From: Chitinophagales bacterium
GTDB taxonomy: Bacteria; Bacteroidota; Bacteroidia; Chitinophagales; Chitinophagaceae
DNA: 64,000 nt
Assembly (NCBI GenBank): GCA_017303855.1
Contig: JAFLBL010000006.1
Location: 186,001-250,000 of the forward strand
Direction of reading: 5' to 3'
Positions 51,201-59,763 of the stretch are shown here, piece after piece (the first letter of the stretch is position 1; each line of letters opens with the position of its first letter). A program made the translations under genes and the position numbers. The notes beneath the pieces are model-generated. The model saw nothing but the letters and a program-made list of their open reading frames with translations. It did not search any database and had not been told where the DNA came from.

Positions 51201-52053
51201 CATGGAGGAAGTGGGGATCAGCACGGCGGAGCTGGCGGAATGGATGAGACCGCAGGTATTAAAAGCGCAGAAGCGGATTCTTGTTTTTGACGCCTGCAAC
51301 AGCGGACAGGCGATCAGGGATTTTGTTCAGCTGGGACAGGCAGACCAGGGCTACCTGGCCGCACGGAATGATGAAACGGCCCGGCAGATCAAAGCCATTG
51401 ACAAACTCAATGAGAAATCCGGGTTATTTATATTGTCGGCTTCGGCCAGCAACCAGAGTGCGTATGAGCTTGGCCGTTATTCGCAGGGGTTGCTAACGTA
51501 TTCCCTGTTAAAAGCCATCAAGCAACAACCGGATATCCTGGAAGATGGAAACTTGCTGAGTGTGGGCCGCTGGTTTGATGCGGCGGAAAAAACCGTCACG
51601 GAACTATCCCGGGAAAACGGGGCAAGGCAGGAGCCGCAGATTGTCACCAATACCAATTTCACCATTGGCCTGGTGGATGAGGAAGTGATGGCAAAGATTG
51701 TTTTGCCACAGGAGAAGCCACTGTTCGCCGCCAGCAATTTTCAGAACAGCGATGAAGCCATTGCCGATGATGACCTGGAGTTCAGCAAACTGGTCAATCT
51801 TCAGCTCAATGAGCTGGCTATGCGGGGAAGTACCAGTGCGATAGTGTATGTAACCGCTACCAATGCGCCGGATGCCTGGAGTATGAGCGGGCGATATAAA
51901 ACAAACGGCAACAATATAACGGTAACCATCAACCTTAAACAAAATAAGCAGATTCTGCAGAAATTTGAAGTAACGGGCACCCGTGACAAACTGAAAGAGC
52001 TGGCGGTCCGGGTGGCGGAAAGGGCGGCAGAGTTGGTTGTTAGTAGTCGATAG
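48232..52053 (+). CDS. Exported WD40-repeat caspase-like (peptidase C14) protein
   Basis: 1273 residues: signal peptide (MLSRLMLSLFFICSLFVRVTAQ), then at least two WD40 propellers: clear units GRYAISADLDGVVKCWDAASGKL, NRYLVSGGLDQLLRVWDLETGIL, GRQLLSGSWDNTAALRDVETGTL, GKTVATAANDNTIRIWDRQTGRAL, GKKLISTSFDNTAGIWTYPEG; less regular ones to about 760. The caspase-like domain spans about 870-1110 (FALMVGVSDYKG), with His965 (FFAGHGVM) and Cys1022 (VFDACNSGQA), so the dyad is intact. A C-terminal domain of about 150 residues ends AELVVSSR, from a repeat. The start at 48232 is chosen from the signal peptide. Divergent from recA. A periplasmic or surface protease with arginine/lysine preference is possible, but not shown. 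Confidence 0.92.
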   Translation: MLSRLMLSLFFICSLFVRVTAQQPKLVLPVSSTNKLEAMKLSPDGRYAISADLDGVVKCWDAASGKLVQTFQHDGATDVAITPDNRYLVSGGLDQLLRVWDLETGILYKTLSEHKTALTLVNIRTDGKWMATADQSGTVCLWDLTQWTLVNSYVTDAGFPGALEFAGMQPWLALAATKNIYILSMDKKTFRLIGGHTDKVHSLEISPDGRQLLSGSWDNTAALRDVETGTLLATYTGHTNSVFDAQFSPDGKTVATAANDNTIRIWDRQTGRALSVFNGHDDWVTKIRFTTDGKKLISTSFDNTAGIWTYPEGKLLYRLEGHTDDLYFLSLNEKTGRIVVGSYDNDISSWDMRTGKMDFRFGIHNEKITSVAQSNSGRYTAITYRDGRIKVIDLLTGKLTLNINGHSDWALAAVFNLSDSILFTMGADNRLKAWSLPQGKLLADSKGDAGSVDAYLMLSRDGKQLVSFGGKTLSVFDLEKGTRSTRASSSGFFSKPVLSPSGKYIAEVNESAITVYSTADGKPVNRFAVTGRNPSAFFFSSDDRELICADKTVKVFLLQPGDTSLRREAFTGGGQDIYRAAWLDEAAGKLMVTDTLMRVFVLDRHSWKKEALFTPASLLPEVDKYRFARLTISPDRQYLLSDHGRYFRLWRIADGRHLGRFDGDDACFIPGTDRLLISVNGALNIYDEKTGGLVYTHFIAGEQDYIVMDGEGRFDGTELARRYLYFTCGKEIVELESLKDQLWVPGLVSRMMQGEQIQTRKLSELDICGQSPLVENKSDATHYIFSVKPRKGGLGETVMLINGIEYKRFSPAGLKRNQDAYELRLPRAAVADLLLSGQSNQVLVKAFSSSNSISSRGLILNEEKAKAATAAPRLFALMVGVSDYKGEELDLKYAAKDAADISAALGIAARKLLNRDGKEHVFMYNLTTGSDRMAMPEKAAIRKTLEDIGKKAGANDIVLIFFAGHGVMEGEKKQFYFLTSAASKLSAAESMEEVGISTAELAEWMRPQVLKAQKRILVFDACNSGQAIRDFVQLGQADQGYLAARNDETARQIKAIDKLNEKSGLFILSASASNQSAYELGRYSQGLLTYSLLKAIKQQPDILEDGNLLSVGRWFDAAEKTVTELSRENGARQEPQIVTNTNFTIGLVDEEVMAKIVLPQEKPLFAASNFQNSDEAIADDDLEFSKLVNLQLNELAMRGSTSAIVYVTATNAPDAWSMSGRYKTNGNNITVTINLKQNKQILQKFEVTGTRDKLKELAVRVAERAAELVVSSR

Positions 52054-52066
52054 TCAATAGTCGTTA
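52039..52066. repeat. Heptamer repeat gttagta-gtcgata-gtcaata-gtcgtta
   Basis: Four 7-bp units. The first two encode the last residues and stop of the WD40-caspase gene. Confidence 0.8.
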
Positions 52067-52129
52067 GCTGATGCTCCTAATTTACAGGAGAGAAGAACTG
52101 GCAGAGAAAAACTTTCTATAGAATTTACG

Positions 52130-52807
52130 TTACACAAACAAACCCGCCACTAAAGCCGAAGCGGCACCAAGTGCCAGGCCGCTGTAGATTTCAGCCTGTG
52201 TATGATCCGATACCAGTAAGCGGGCCGTACAGACCAGACCGGTAAGGAATATGGTTATGGCGATATAAAGACCGTAACTGAGGTCTTCGCGTAATCCGAG
52301 CAGAATAATAAATGTGAGTGCAATGCCCATCGAAATGGCATGCAGGCTGATCTTCATTTTTACGTTGGCCATTAATGCTGTAAAGGAACTGATCCAGATG
52401 GCTAATGCGAATTGTACGGCAACGGCCGGATAGTCGGGCAGATTTTTCCAGACATACCAGATCCAGAAATACCATACACCGCAGGCGACCAACGGAATGA
52501 TCCGGTCTTTCTGTTGCCGCAGCTGAATGGAATCTATAAAGCGCAATCCTTTTAACAACAAAACCGTGACCATCGGGAAAAACAGATACATGGCCATGGC
52601 CTGAATCATTACCATCATTTGTCCGCGACCCTCAAACCCGGTAAAATGATAAGGATGGATATATACCAGGAAATACATTACATACAAGGGCACAAATACC
52701 GGATGAAAGAGCACGGAAATGAAACCGGCCAGCACGCGAAGGATGAACGGAGTACTGTTTCCGGTAGGGTCAATAGTGGGTCCGGCTGATCGGGTTACTG
52801 CTTGCAT
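52130..52807 (-). CDS. PAP2-like membrane phosphatase
   Basis: 225 residues with five or six TM helices. The PAP2-type residues can be traced: K..R..P in RQQKDRIIPL, S-x-H in ISLHAISMG, and R-x5-H-x3-E in ARLLVSDHTQAEIYSG. These are divergent from KX6RP/SGH/SRX5HX3D, so phosphatidic acid or lipid pyrophosphate hydrolysis is likely but not certain. Monocistronic. Confidence 0.72.
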   Translation of the reverse strand: MQAVTRSAGPTIDPTGNSTPFILRVLAGFISVLFHPVFVPLYVMYFLVYIHPYHFTGFEGRGQMMVMIQAMAMYLFFPMVTVLLLKGLRFIDSIQLRQQKDRIIPLVACGVWYFWIWYVWKNLPDYPAVAVQFALAIWISSFTALMANVKMKISLHAISMGIALTFIILLGLREDLSYGLYIAITIFLTGLVCTARLLVSDHTQAEIYSGLALGAASALVAGLFV

Positions 52808-52918
52808 AAACCTGTTTAGGACTGCAAAGTAAGGGGATTATTAAAAAAAGGGTGCGGTTTTTGTATATTGGCAATACATCCCGGTTTGCAGCCATTTGAA
52901 TTTTATAACTAACTCAGT

Positions 52919-53350
52919 ATGAAGAAATTACTGTTTGCCATTGTCCTTCTCTTTTCGCTTACTCCCGCTTTTGCCCAGCAAAAAAATAAAGTCAGGCTAC
53001 AGGCCATGTACGATTCCATTAAGGCGGCTGGTATCCTGCACCCGGAATTTGTAATGGGTCAGTGTATCCAGGAAACCGGCTGGCTGGCCTGCAAAAAATG
53101 CTGCCTCCGCTATCATAATCTTTTCGGCTTCTATATCAAAGGCAATAAATGTAAAAAATTCACCTCGGAAACCGCCTGTATCGCTTATTATAAAGCCTGG
53201 CAGGATAAACGCTACCTGAAATGGCAGAAAAAACACCCCAAGCAGGATTATTATCATTTCCTGAAATCAGTAGGCTATGCCACCGGGGATAAATACACCA
53301 GGGAACTGAAGCCGAAAGTGGAATGGGTGAAGAAAAACCTCAGGTTGTAA
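52919..53350 (+). CDS. Exported glucosaminidase-domain protein
   Basis: 143 residues: signal peptide MKKLLFAIVLLFSLTPAFAQ, then a minimal GH73-type domain: VMGQCIQETGWLACKKCCLRYHNLFGF with the catalytic Glu in QETGW and the aromatic NLFG motif, and SVGYATGDKYTRELKPKVEW. It would cut GlcNAc-MurNAc in peptidoglycan. Four Cys (about 44, 55, 58, 59) are unusual and may form disulfides. Confidence 0.88.
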   Translation: MKKLLFAIVLLFSLTPAFAQQKNKVRLQAMYDSIKAAGILHPEFVMGQCIQETGWLACKKCCLRYHNLFGFYIKGNKCKKFTSETACIAYYKAWQDKRYLKWQKKHPKQDYYHFLKSVGYATGDKYTRELKPKVEWVKKNLRL

Positions 53351-53418
53351 ATACCCGGGAACTCAAAACTCAAAGTAATAATGGCGGATTGACTTTAATG
53401 AGTCTTCCTGGTTTCGGA

Positions 53419-53443
53419 TTTTTTTACTTTTTACTTTTTACTT
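53419..53443. repeat. Heptamer repeat (acttttt / aaaaagt)
   Basis: Three 7-bp units acttttt. Read on the minus strand, aagtaaa units encode the last residues (VKSKK) and the stop of the DHHW gene. Confidence 0.7.
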
Positions 53444-54710
53444 GTTTCAACCCCTTTATCTTATCAATATGAAACGGCGTATGCGCCGCGAAAATATTGT
53501 TGATGAATAAGAGTTCATTGATGCCTTCGGCTTTGAGCATGCCCATGAAATCGCCGGTGTAGTAACGCTGGTCCACCACAATCACTTTTTCATAGTTGTT
53601 GATCAGGAAAGGCGCAAAGGCATTGCCGTAGGATTCCTTGACGATAACAATCTTCCGGCCGTTTTTGTGCAGCGTTTCCATTTTTACAATGGGCAGGTCT
53701 CCCTGCAGGAATACGGAATAACTATTGCCGCCACTGGCGCCTTCTCCATACATTTTTGATTTGGCCCAGTAATTCAGGCTGGTTACACTGCCAATGGAGA
53801 AACGAACGGAATCTTTAAACAGATAATACCGGACGGAATCGGGATTTTCTTTCAGTTTGGGATCACGGGTTAGCCGGTACAATGAACCGAGAAAAGCGGG
53901 CTTTACTTTGGAGCGTACCGTATCCAGTGAAACGGGACTGAGTCCGGCGGTTTCGCAAAAAGCACGGTAGGCATAGTAGGCCCCGAGACTGGTCCAGTGA
54001 TGGTCGGTATTGAAATAGATATACTCTTCGCGGTGCTTGCGCATTTCATCAATGGCCCATACTTTTTTTATATCCGGATCAAGGTGATTGTAAATATTTT
54101 CAATGGCCGGCCGGTTAGGCTTCTGGAGTTTCTTATATTTTTCGGTCAGTTCAAATTCAAGGGCTACGGGTATAACGAGGTTGTATACCTGTAATCCGGG
54201 AATGCCGGCGCGGTGATAACTGTTGATCACATCGGCATAGGCTTTTCCCATGGCCGGTCCGCCACCAAACATTTCAAAGGCCCGGTTCTTAAATACAAAA
54301 AGATTCTTCTTCATTTCCCCCACGGCCCCGTCGTCGGGCCGGAGACCTTCGGTTTCTTTCTTAGCTGTATCGGCTGCCGGTTTCTCATTGGCTTCGGCAT
54401 TGTTCTGCGGGGTATAGATTTTAATATCCGTGGATTCAAAACCCAGCTTATCGCGGAAGGAAGTGGATACATTAATCAGTTCATCCCGGTAAGGAAAATT
54501 ATCGGCATAATACATTTCAATTCCCCGGAAATAATCACCACTCCAGAGCGCGCTGTCGGAATACACCGGGAAGCCGGCCAGTTTACGGTTTTCAGCTTCT
54601 GAAATGTCTTTCTTTTTCATGGACAGTGATACAATGCCGCCAATCAGCAGTAAACTGCAGAAGAGCGTCACGTTGACCACCTGGATTGTCCTGTTTGTTT
54701 TTTCACTCAT
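53424..54710 (-). CDS. AlgJ/AlgX-like DHHW protein
   Basis: 428 residues: one N-terminal TM/signal segment (VVNVTLFCSLLLIGGIVSL), then an SGNH-hydrolase-like domain. The name motif is TDHHWTSLGAYYAY (about 235-250), and a Ser-containing ESYGNAFAPFL (about 370) supplies the other half of the site. It should be a periplasmic O-acyltransferase that takes acetyl groups from the MBOAT partner, 3 bp upstream. The polymer is unknown; no other exopolysaccharide gene is adjacent. Confidence 0.88.
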   Translation of the reverse strand: MSEKTNRTIQVVNVTLFCSLLLIGGIVSLSMKKKDISEAENRKLAGFPVYSDSALWSGDYFRGIEMYYADNFPYRDELINVSTSFRDKLGFESTDIKIYTPQNNAEANEKPAADTAKKETEGLRPDDGAVGEMKKNLFVFKNRAFEMFGGGPAMGKAYADVINSYHRAGIPGLQVYNLVIPVALEFELTEKYKKLQKPNRPAIENIYNHLDPDIKKVWAIDEMRKHREEYIYFNTDHHWTSLGAYYAYRAFCETAGLSPVSLDTVRSKVKPAFLGSLYRLTRDPKLKENPDSVRYYLFKDSVRFSIGSVTSLNYWAKSKMYGEGASGGNSYSVFLQGDLPIVKMETLHKNGRKIVIVKESYGNAFAPFLINNYEKVIVVDQRYYTGDFMGMLKAEGINELLFINNIFAAHTPFHIDKIKGLKQVKSKK

Positions 54711-54713
54711 GGG

Positions 54714-56141
54714 TTAAAAACGGAAATAGATAAACGGATTATAACTTTTTCCCACCAGTTGCGCCACACAGATAAACAGCAGCAGTACATTAAAACCAAC
54801 CGTCAGCCCGTCATACAAGGTAGCCCGGCTGCTTTTCCTGTTGATCCAGGCGGTTACTTTATGATACACGGGCATACAGAATGCGATTGCCATGATCAGC
54901 CAGAACAGGTGCATCGTCAGTGTGTTTTTGATATCGAGATAACCGTCTGCCGCGGGGGAGAAAGTGAATAGTTTTTGTACATAGGCATATAACAGTGCCG
55001 TATCAGTGAAATAAAAGATCACCCAGCCTGGAATAATAATGGCCAGGGCATATATATGTGCCAGGAAAGCGGGGGCTTTGTCCAGCCATTTCTGTAAAAA
55101 AGCTTTTTCCAATGCGATAAAGACAAAGAAATAAAGTCCCCAAAAGATAAAATTCCAGCTGGCCCCGTGCCACATACCGGTAAGAAACCAAACGACCAGC
55201 AGGTTAAAGTACACGTGTTTTTTATTTCCGCCCAGCGGGATATATACATAATCGCGGAAGATGCTGCCGAGGGAAATATGCCAGCGCCGCCAGAATTCAC
55301 TGATGGATTTGGAAATATAGGGGTACTCAAAGTTTTCCCGGAAGTGAAAACCGAACATCCGGCCGAGTCCGATCGCCATATCGGAATACCCGGAGAAATC
55401 GAAATAGATCTGGATGGCAAACATGATCAGGCCGAACCAGGCTTCCGCGGTGGAGAGACTGAGCAGTTCGGTCATGGTCAGCGGGTCGCTGTTATCGCCC
55501 ATGTATTTGCGCACCAGTTCGGCCGCCACATTCGCAATCACCACTTTTTTAAACAACCCGATACAGAAGCGGGAGATACCCAGGCTGAAATCCTTTAAGT
55601 TTTCTTTCCGGCTGTCTATTTCCGTAGCCACATGCGCATAGCGGATAATGGGGCCGGCTACCAGGGAAGAGTACAGTGATACATACATCAGGAAGTTGGG
55701 GAAGTTGCGTTGCGCTTTGATATCGCCCCGGTATACGTCCACCACATACGAGATAGTATGAAAAGTATAAAAGGAAATACCGATCGGTAATGCATAGCCC
55801 GGTGCTTCAAACTGTGTACCGAGCAGACCGTTAACCTGGTCAACCAGGAACTGATCATATTTAAACGTAGCCAGCAGACAGAGGTTGAGTACCACCGTGA
55901 AGGTGACCCCGATCTTCGCCCATTTTGTGCCCCGGTGTTTGTCAATAAAAATCGCATTGGCCCAGTCTACCATGGAAGAGAGAATCAACAGGGAAATCCA
56001 GATCGGTTCCCCCCATCCGTAAAAAGCGAGTGAGAAGACGATTAATACCCAGTTTCTCCAGGTCGCATTGTTGGAACTGTAGTACAGTAGCAGGTTCAGC
56101 GGCAGGAAAAGAAACAGAAAAATAAGGCTTGCGAAGACCAT
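54714..56141 (-). CDS. MBOAT O-acyltransferase (AlgI/PatA type)
   Basis: 475 residues with about ten TM helices. The invariant His is in FLTGMWHGASWNFIFWG (about 325), with upstream YFDFSGYSDMAIGLGRMFGFHFRENFEYPY and SISEFWRRWHISLG. It moves acyl groups across the inner membrane for the DHHW protein. The start MVFASLIFLFLFLPLNLLLYY is the normal family N-terminus. Three bp separate the stop from the next start, so translation is coupled. Confidence 0.94.
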   Translation of the reverse strand: MVFASLIFLFLFLPLNLLLYYSSNNATWRNWVLIVFSLAFYGWGEPIWISLLILSSMVDWANAIFIDKHRGTKWAKIGVTFTVVLNLCLLATFKYDQFLVDQVNGLLGTQFEAPGYALPIGISFYTFHTISYVVDVYRGDIKAQRNFPNFLMYVSLYSSLVAGPIIRYAHVATEIDSRKENLKDFSLGISRFCIGLFKKVVIANVAAELVRKYMGDNSDPLTMTELLSLSTAEAWFGLIMFAIQIYFDFSGYSDMAIGLGRMFGFHFRENFEYPYISKSISEFWRRWHISLGSIFRDYVYIPLGGNKKHVYFNLLVVWFLTGMWHGASWNFIFWGLYFFVFIALEKAFLQKWLDKAPAFLAHIYALAIIIPGWVIFYFTDTALLYAYVQKLFTFSPAADGYLDIKNTLTMHLFWLIMAIAFCMPVYHKVTAWINRKSSRATLYDGLTVGFNVLLLFICVAQLVGKSYNPFIYFRF

Positions 56142-56297
56142 GTTCAGGGGGTTAGGGAATAAAAGCCGTGTAAAATACAGTATTGCTTCCTGTTTTTACA
56201 GGGAAATCAATGTATTTTTCTAAAAATACCCTCCAACGGGTATGAGACAATTATTATTGTCTGTGGTTCCGTAACTTTCGCCCGAAAACAAGATGAC

Positions 56298-56645
56298 ATG
56301 CAATTAAACGCGAAGCTTATTCAGCTGCTACCCCTGCAGACCGGTAACGGGAAAAACGGGCAATGGAAGAAACAGGACATTATTGTGGAGACCGAAGGTC
56401 AGTTCCCGAAGAAAATCTGTGTATCTATCTGGGGAGATAAAATCAACGAATCCGTGCTCAGGCCGGGTTCCCTGCTGAGTATTTCCTTTGATGTGGAAAG
56501 CCGCGAATACAATGGCCGCTGGTATACGGATGTGAAAGCCTGGAAAGTGGAAGCAGCAGGTGGTGCCGGTACGGTTGACCGCATTCCGGAAGATGATGTC
56601 CATTTTGAAGAAGGTCAGATGGAGGGGGGAGATCTCCCGTTTTAG
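56298..56645 (+). CDS. DUF3127 OB-fold protein
   Basis: 115 residues of the DUF3127 family: GQWKKQDIIVETEGQFPKKICVSIWGDKI, SFDVESREYNGRWYTDVKAWKVE. An OB-like fold, and an acidic tail (EDDVHFEEGQMEGGDLPF) that ends in the DLPF-type tip seen in single-stranded DNA-binding proteins, so an interaction with replication proteins is possible. A -7 box TAACTTTC lies at 56272-56279. Confidence 0.85.
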   Translation: MQLNAKLIQLLPLQTGNGKNGQWKKQDIIVETEGQFPKKICVSIWGDKINESVLRPGSLLSISFDVESREYNGRWYTDVKAWKVEAAGGAGTVDRIPEDDVHFEEGQMEGGDLPF

Positions 56646-56764
56646 GTGGCAGGGCTTGTAATGGTGACAGGTTAATGAGTTGATAAGTTAACAAGGGCCC
56701 TGCTTAGAATTATTTGCTGTAAATAGCGGGGTGCCCATCTTTATCAACTTTTCAACCTCTTACC

Positions 56765-58255
56765 TTATAAACTTTTCCTCAGCCTCGCTACAGGTATATT
56801 CAATTGCTCCCGGTACTTCGCCACAGTACGCCGGGCAATATTGTAACCTTTTTCCTGCAGCAGTTCGGTAAGGCGTTCATCGCTCAGCGGGTGTTTTTTA
56901 TCTTCTGCTTCAATAAAATCGCTCAGTATCTTTTTTACTTCACGGGTGGAGACTTCTTCACCGCTGTCGGTGCTTAAGGATTCGGAGAAGAAGAATTTGA
57001 GGCGATACGTACCGAATTCGGTTTGAACGAATTTGCTGTTCGCCACCCGGCTTACGGTGGAGATATCGAGAAAGGTTTTTTCTGCAATATCTTTCAGGAT
57101 CATGGGGCGCAGTTCCGTTTCGTCCCCGGTCAGGAAGAATTCGTACTGGTGATCCATAATGGCACCCATGGTGCTGAGGAGGGTATGCTGCCGTTGTTTG
57201 ATCGCGTCAATAAACCACTTCGCGGAATCAATTTTCTGCTTGATAAAAAGCACGGCTTCTTTCTGCCGTTTGTCTTTTTTAGAACCCCGCTCATAATCCT
57301 TCAGCATATCGCGGTAGCCTTCGCTGATCCGGAGTTCGGGTGCATTGCGGCTGTTGAGTGTCAGTTCCAGTTTGCCGGCATTATTCAGGATAAAAAAATC
57401 GGGCACCACATAGCTTTCAGCTTTGTTGATCTCCCCCACATTGCCACCGGGCTTGGGACTCAGCCGGATGATTTGCTGCATCACTTCGCGGAGTTGTTCG
57501 TCATCGATATTCAGTCCGCGTTGAATTTTTTCATAGTGTTTTTTGGTAAACTCGTCAAAGTATCTTGAAATGGCTTTGATGGCCAGGTCTACCGGCTTCC
57601 CTTCATCTTTTAAACGCTGGAGCTGAATAAGAAGACACTCGCGCAGATCGCGGGCTCCCACACCGGGCGGATCAAAAAGCTGTATCCGCCGGATGATCGC
57701 TTCCACTTCTTCTTCGGTGGCCATTACATTCTGGCGAAAAGCCAGGTCATCCACAATAGCGGACGTTTCCCTTCTCAGGTAGCCGTCTTCATCAATACTG
57801 CCTACTATCTGTTCGGCAATGGTTTGTTGTTTTCCTTCCAGGTGCAGCAGACCGAGCTGGTCAATCAGGGTTTCGTAAAAACTGGCTTCTGTTTTATAAG
57901 GGAGTTGCCGTCCTTCGTCTTCTTCAGGGTAGTTGTCGTCGCGGAGTTTATAATCGCCCACTTCATCATCGCCGTCCTGCACATAATCGCTTACATCAAT
58001 ATCATTATAGTCCTCTTCGCTGCCATCTCTTTCTTCATAGTCCTCATCGGAACTTTCGCTGAATTCATCTTTCAGGTCATCGGCATTTTCATCGTGGCCT
58101 TCTTCATCCAGTTCGAGTGCCGGGTTTTCCTCCAGTTCTTCTTTAATCCTTGTTTCCAGGTTGGCCGTAGGCACCTGCAACAGTTTCATTAACTGAATCT
58201 GCTGGGGTGACAGTTTCTGCAATAATTTTTGCTGTAAACTCTGACTCAGGGCCAT
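56765..58255 (-). CDS. rpoN: RNA polymerase sigma-54 factor
   Basis: 496 residues. Region I is Gln/Leu-rich (QSLQQKLLQKLSPQQIQLMKLLQVP), region II very acidic (GHDENADDLKDEFSESSDEDYEE), then the core-binding domain (QLFDPPGVGARDLRECLLIQL) and the DNA-binding domain with the RpoN box ARRTVAKYRE near the C-terminus. It reads -24/-12 promoters with an AAA+ activator, none of which is in this window. Confidence 0.97.
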   Translation of the reverse strand: MALSQSLQQKLLQKLSPQQIQLMKLLQVPTANLETRIKEELEENPALELDEEGHDENADDLKDEFSESSDEDYEERDGSEEDYNDIDVSDYVQDGDDEVGDYKLRDDNYPEEDEGRQLPYKTEASFYETLIDQLGLLHLEGKQQTIAEQIVGSIDEDGYLRRETSAIVDDLAFRQNVMATEEEVEAIIRRIQLFDPPGVGARDLRECLLIQLQRLKDEGKPVDLAIKAISRYFDEFTKKHYEKIQRGLNIDDEQLREVMQQIIRLSPKPGGNVGEINKAESYVVPDFFILNNAGKLELTLNSRNAPELRISEGYRDMLKDYERGSKKDKRQKEAVLFIKQKIDSAKWFIDAIKQRQHTLLSTMGAIMDHQYEFFLTGDETELRPMILKDIAEKTFLDISTVSRVANSKFVQTEFGTYRLKFFFSESLSTDSGEEVSTREVKKILSDFIEAEDKKHPLSDERLTELLQEKGYNIARRTVAKYREQLNIPVARLRKSL

Positions 58256-58415
58256 GGTGTTCTTCGCCGGAGTTTCCCGGTTCCGGTCGCAGCATGCTGC
58301 CTGAACCTGTTGAACCGATGACTCCTTTTTTGGTTAACTTGTATGCTACTTTTATGCGTGGGTCGCGCCTTTGCACAAAAATAATGCCGTAAATTTAAAC
58401 GTAAAGAAAATAAAT

Positions 58416-58778
58416 ATGGTGCAACGAGTATGCGGGTTTCTTGTTGTGTTCCTGTTAATGTTTTTTGGAGGCACTTACGGGCAGCGGCATCCAGCGCCTG
58501 GCATTACCATTGCCGGATTAAAAAAGGTTCATTATCAACAGATGACGATGCCATTCCGGTCACAGTTTAGCCGGCCAGTTTTCCCAGGCGCATTGGATAA
58601 TACCCGTCCCCCGGCTTTTACTTTGTTAAATATGCCGACTGGAAGTACATATATCAATAATCTCGGATTTATCTGCCGGTATGAGCTGAAGCTGGATAAA
58701 GTGCTGGCTGTACCATTACGGTTTCGCTTGGGGTCGAGGGAGTATGTGGACAGGATGGAGGGGAAGAACGGCAGGTAA
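58416..58778 (+). CDS. Small exported protein, unknown function
   Basis: 120 residues: signal peptide (VCGFLVVFLLMFFGGTYGQ), then a beta-rich segment without recognised motif. The ATG at 58416 opens on the signal; a start at 58371 would add 15 residues. Followed by a heptamer repeat. Confidence 0.6.
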   Translation: MVQRVCGFLVVFLLMFFGGTYGQRHPAPGITIAGLKKVHYQQMTMPFRSQFSRPVFPGALDNTRPPAFTLLNMPTGSTYINNLGFICRYELKLDKVLAVPLRFRLGSREYVDRMEGKNGR

Positions 58779-58783
58779 TGTTT

Positions 58784-58811
58784 GTCGATAGTCGTTAGTC
58801 AATAGTTGAAT
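58784..58811. repeat. Heptamer repeat gtcgata-gtcgtta-gtcaata-gttgaat
   Basis: Four 7-bp units just after the stop of the small exported protein gene. Confidence 0.78.
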
Positions 58812-58882
58812 GTGATAAATGAGCCAATATGCAGGTGTGCCGATTAGCCAATTGACCTGCGATGTAAACATGAGGTGTACAC

Positions 58883-59148
58883 AATGTCTCCCCTCACCAT
58901 GTAAGGGTGCTTTGTCGGTAACAAAAACGATATACGCTATGCCCCCTCACCCTGTAGGGGTGCTATGTCGGTAACAAAAACGATATACGCTATGCCCCCT
59001 CACCATGTAAGGGTACTTCGTCGGTAACAAAAACGGTATACGCTATGCCCCCTCACCCTGTAGGGGTGCTATGTCGGTAACAAAAACGATATACGCCATG
59101 CCCACCTCACCCTGTAGGGGTGCTTTGTTGGTTTACGAAAAAGTTACG
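58883..59148. repeat. Left REP array, five 53-bp units
   Basis: Units start at 58883, 58936, 58989, 59042 and 59095. Each reads gctatgccccctcaccctgt and then aggggtgctatgtcggtaac; the first and last are more diverged. The repeated hairpin is cacc-ctgta-ggggtg. There are no unique spacers between units, so this is not a CRISPR array. The region 58812-58882 shows nothing recognisable. Confidence 0.9.
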
Positions 59149-59259
59149 TAATGCCATGGCTTCATATGAAAACCCCGGAAAAAAATTTCTCTCAAAATGC
59201 AGACAAACAATAAACGGAACCTTTCTTCCTATAAATTGGCGTCATTAAACCTTATTGTT

Positions 59260-59721
59260 ATGGCAAACACGTACACACAAATTCATTATCAATTTGTTTT
59301 CGCTCCCAAATACAGGCGAGCATGTATATCCCCGACATGGAAAGAGGAATTGCACAAGTTTATTACAGGAACCATCCAGCGCCATGGGCATAAAATGCTG
59401 CAGGTAAACAGCATGCCTGATCATATTCATCTGCTGATTGGCATGCGTCCACATCAGTCGGTATCTGAACTTATCCGATCAGTTAAATCGGAAAGTACTA
59501 AGTGGATTAATGAAATGGAGTTTTGTTCCGGAACCTTCGCCTGGCAGGAGGGGTATGGGGCCTTTACATACAACAAATCAACTGTATCAGTTGTGGCAAG
59601 GTATATAGCAAACCAGGAAGAGCATCACAGGAAAATACCGTTCAGAGATGAATACCGGCAGTTATTGGATGAAGAAGGGATTTATTATAATGAGCAATAC
59701 ATATTTACAGATCCGGTTTAG
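59260..59721 (+). CDS. IS200/IS605-like Y1 transposase (TnpA-REP/RAYT)
   Basis: 153 residues, a single-domain HUH endonuclease of the Y1 type. It contains the HUH motif MPDHIHLLIGM (HIH, about 68-74) and a candidate nucleophile Tyr in VVARYIANQEEHH (about 125-135). The N-terminus TYTQIHYQFVFAPKYRRA and SVSELIRSVKSESTKWINE are typical. No TnpB partner is present, which, with the flanking repeat arrays, fits a domesticated RAYT that moves short hairpin repeats, not itself. The start at 59260 is from the family N-terminus. Confidence 0.92.
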   Translation: MANTYTQIHYQFVFAPKYRRACISPTWKEELHKFITGTIQRHGHKMLQVNSMPDHIHLLIGMRPHQSVSELIRSVKSESTKWINEMEFCSGTFAWQEGYGAFTYNKSTVSVVARYIANQEEHHRKIPFRDEYRQLLDEEGIYYNEQYIFTDPV

Positions 59722-59763
59722 AAAAAAACGGGTGCTGTACAACAGTTCGCTTATTTTTTGTCA

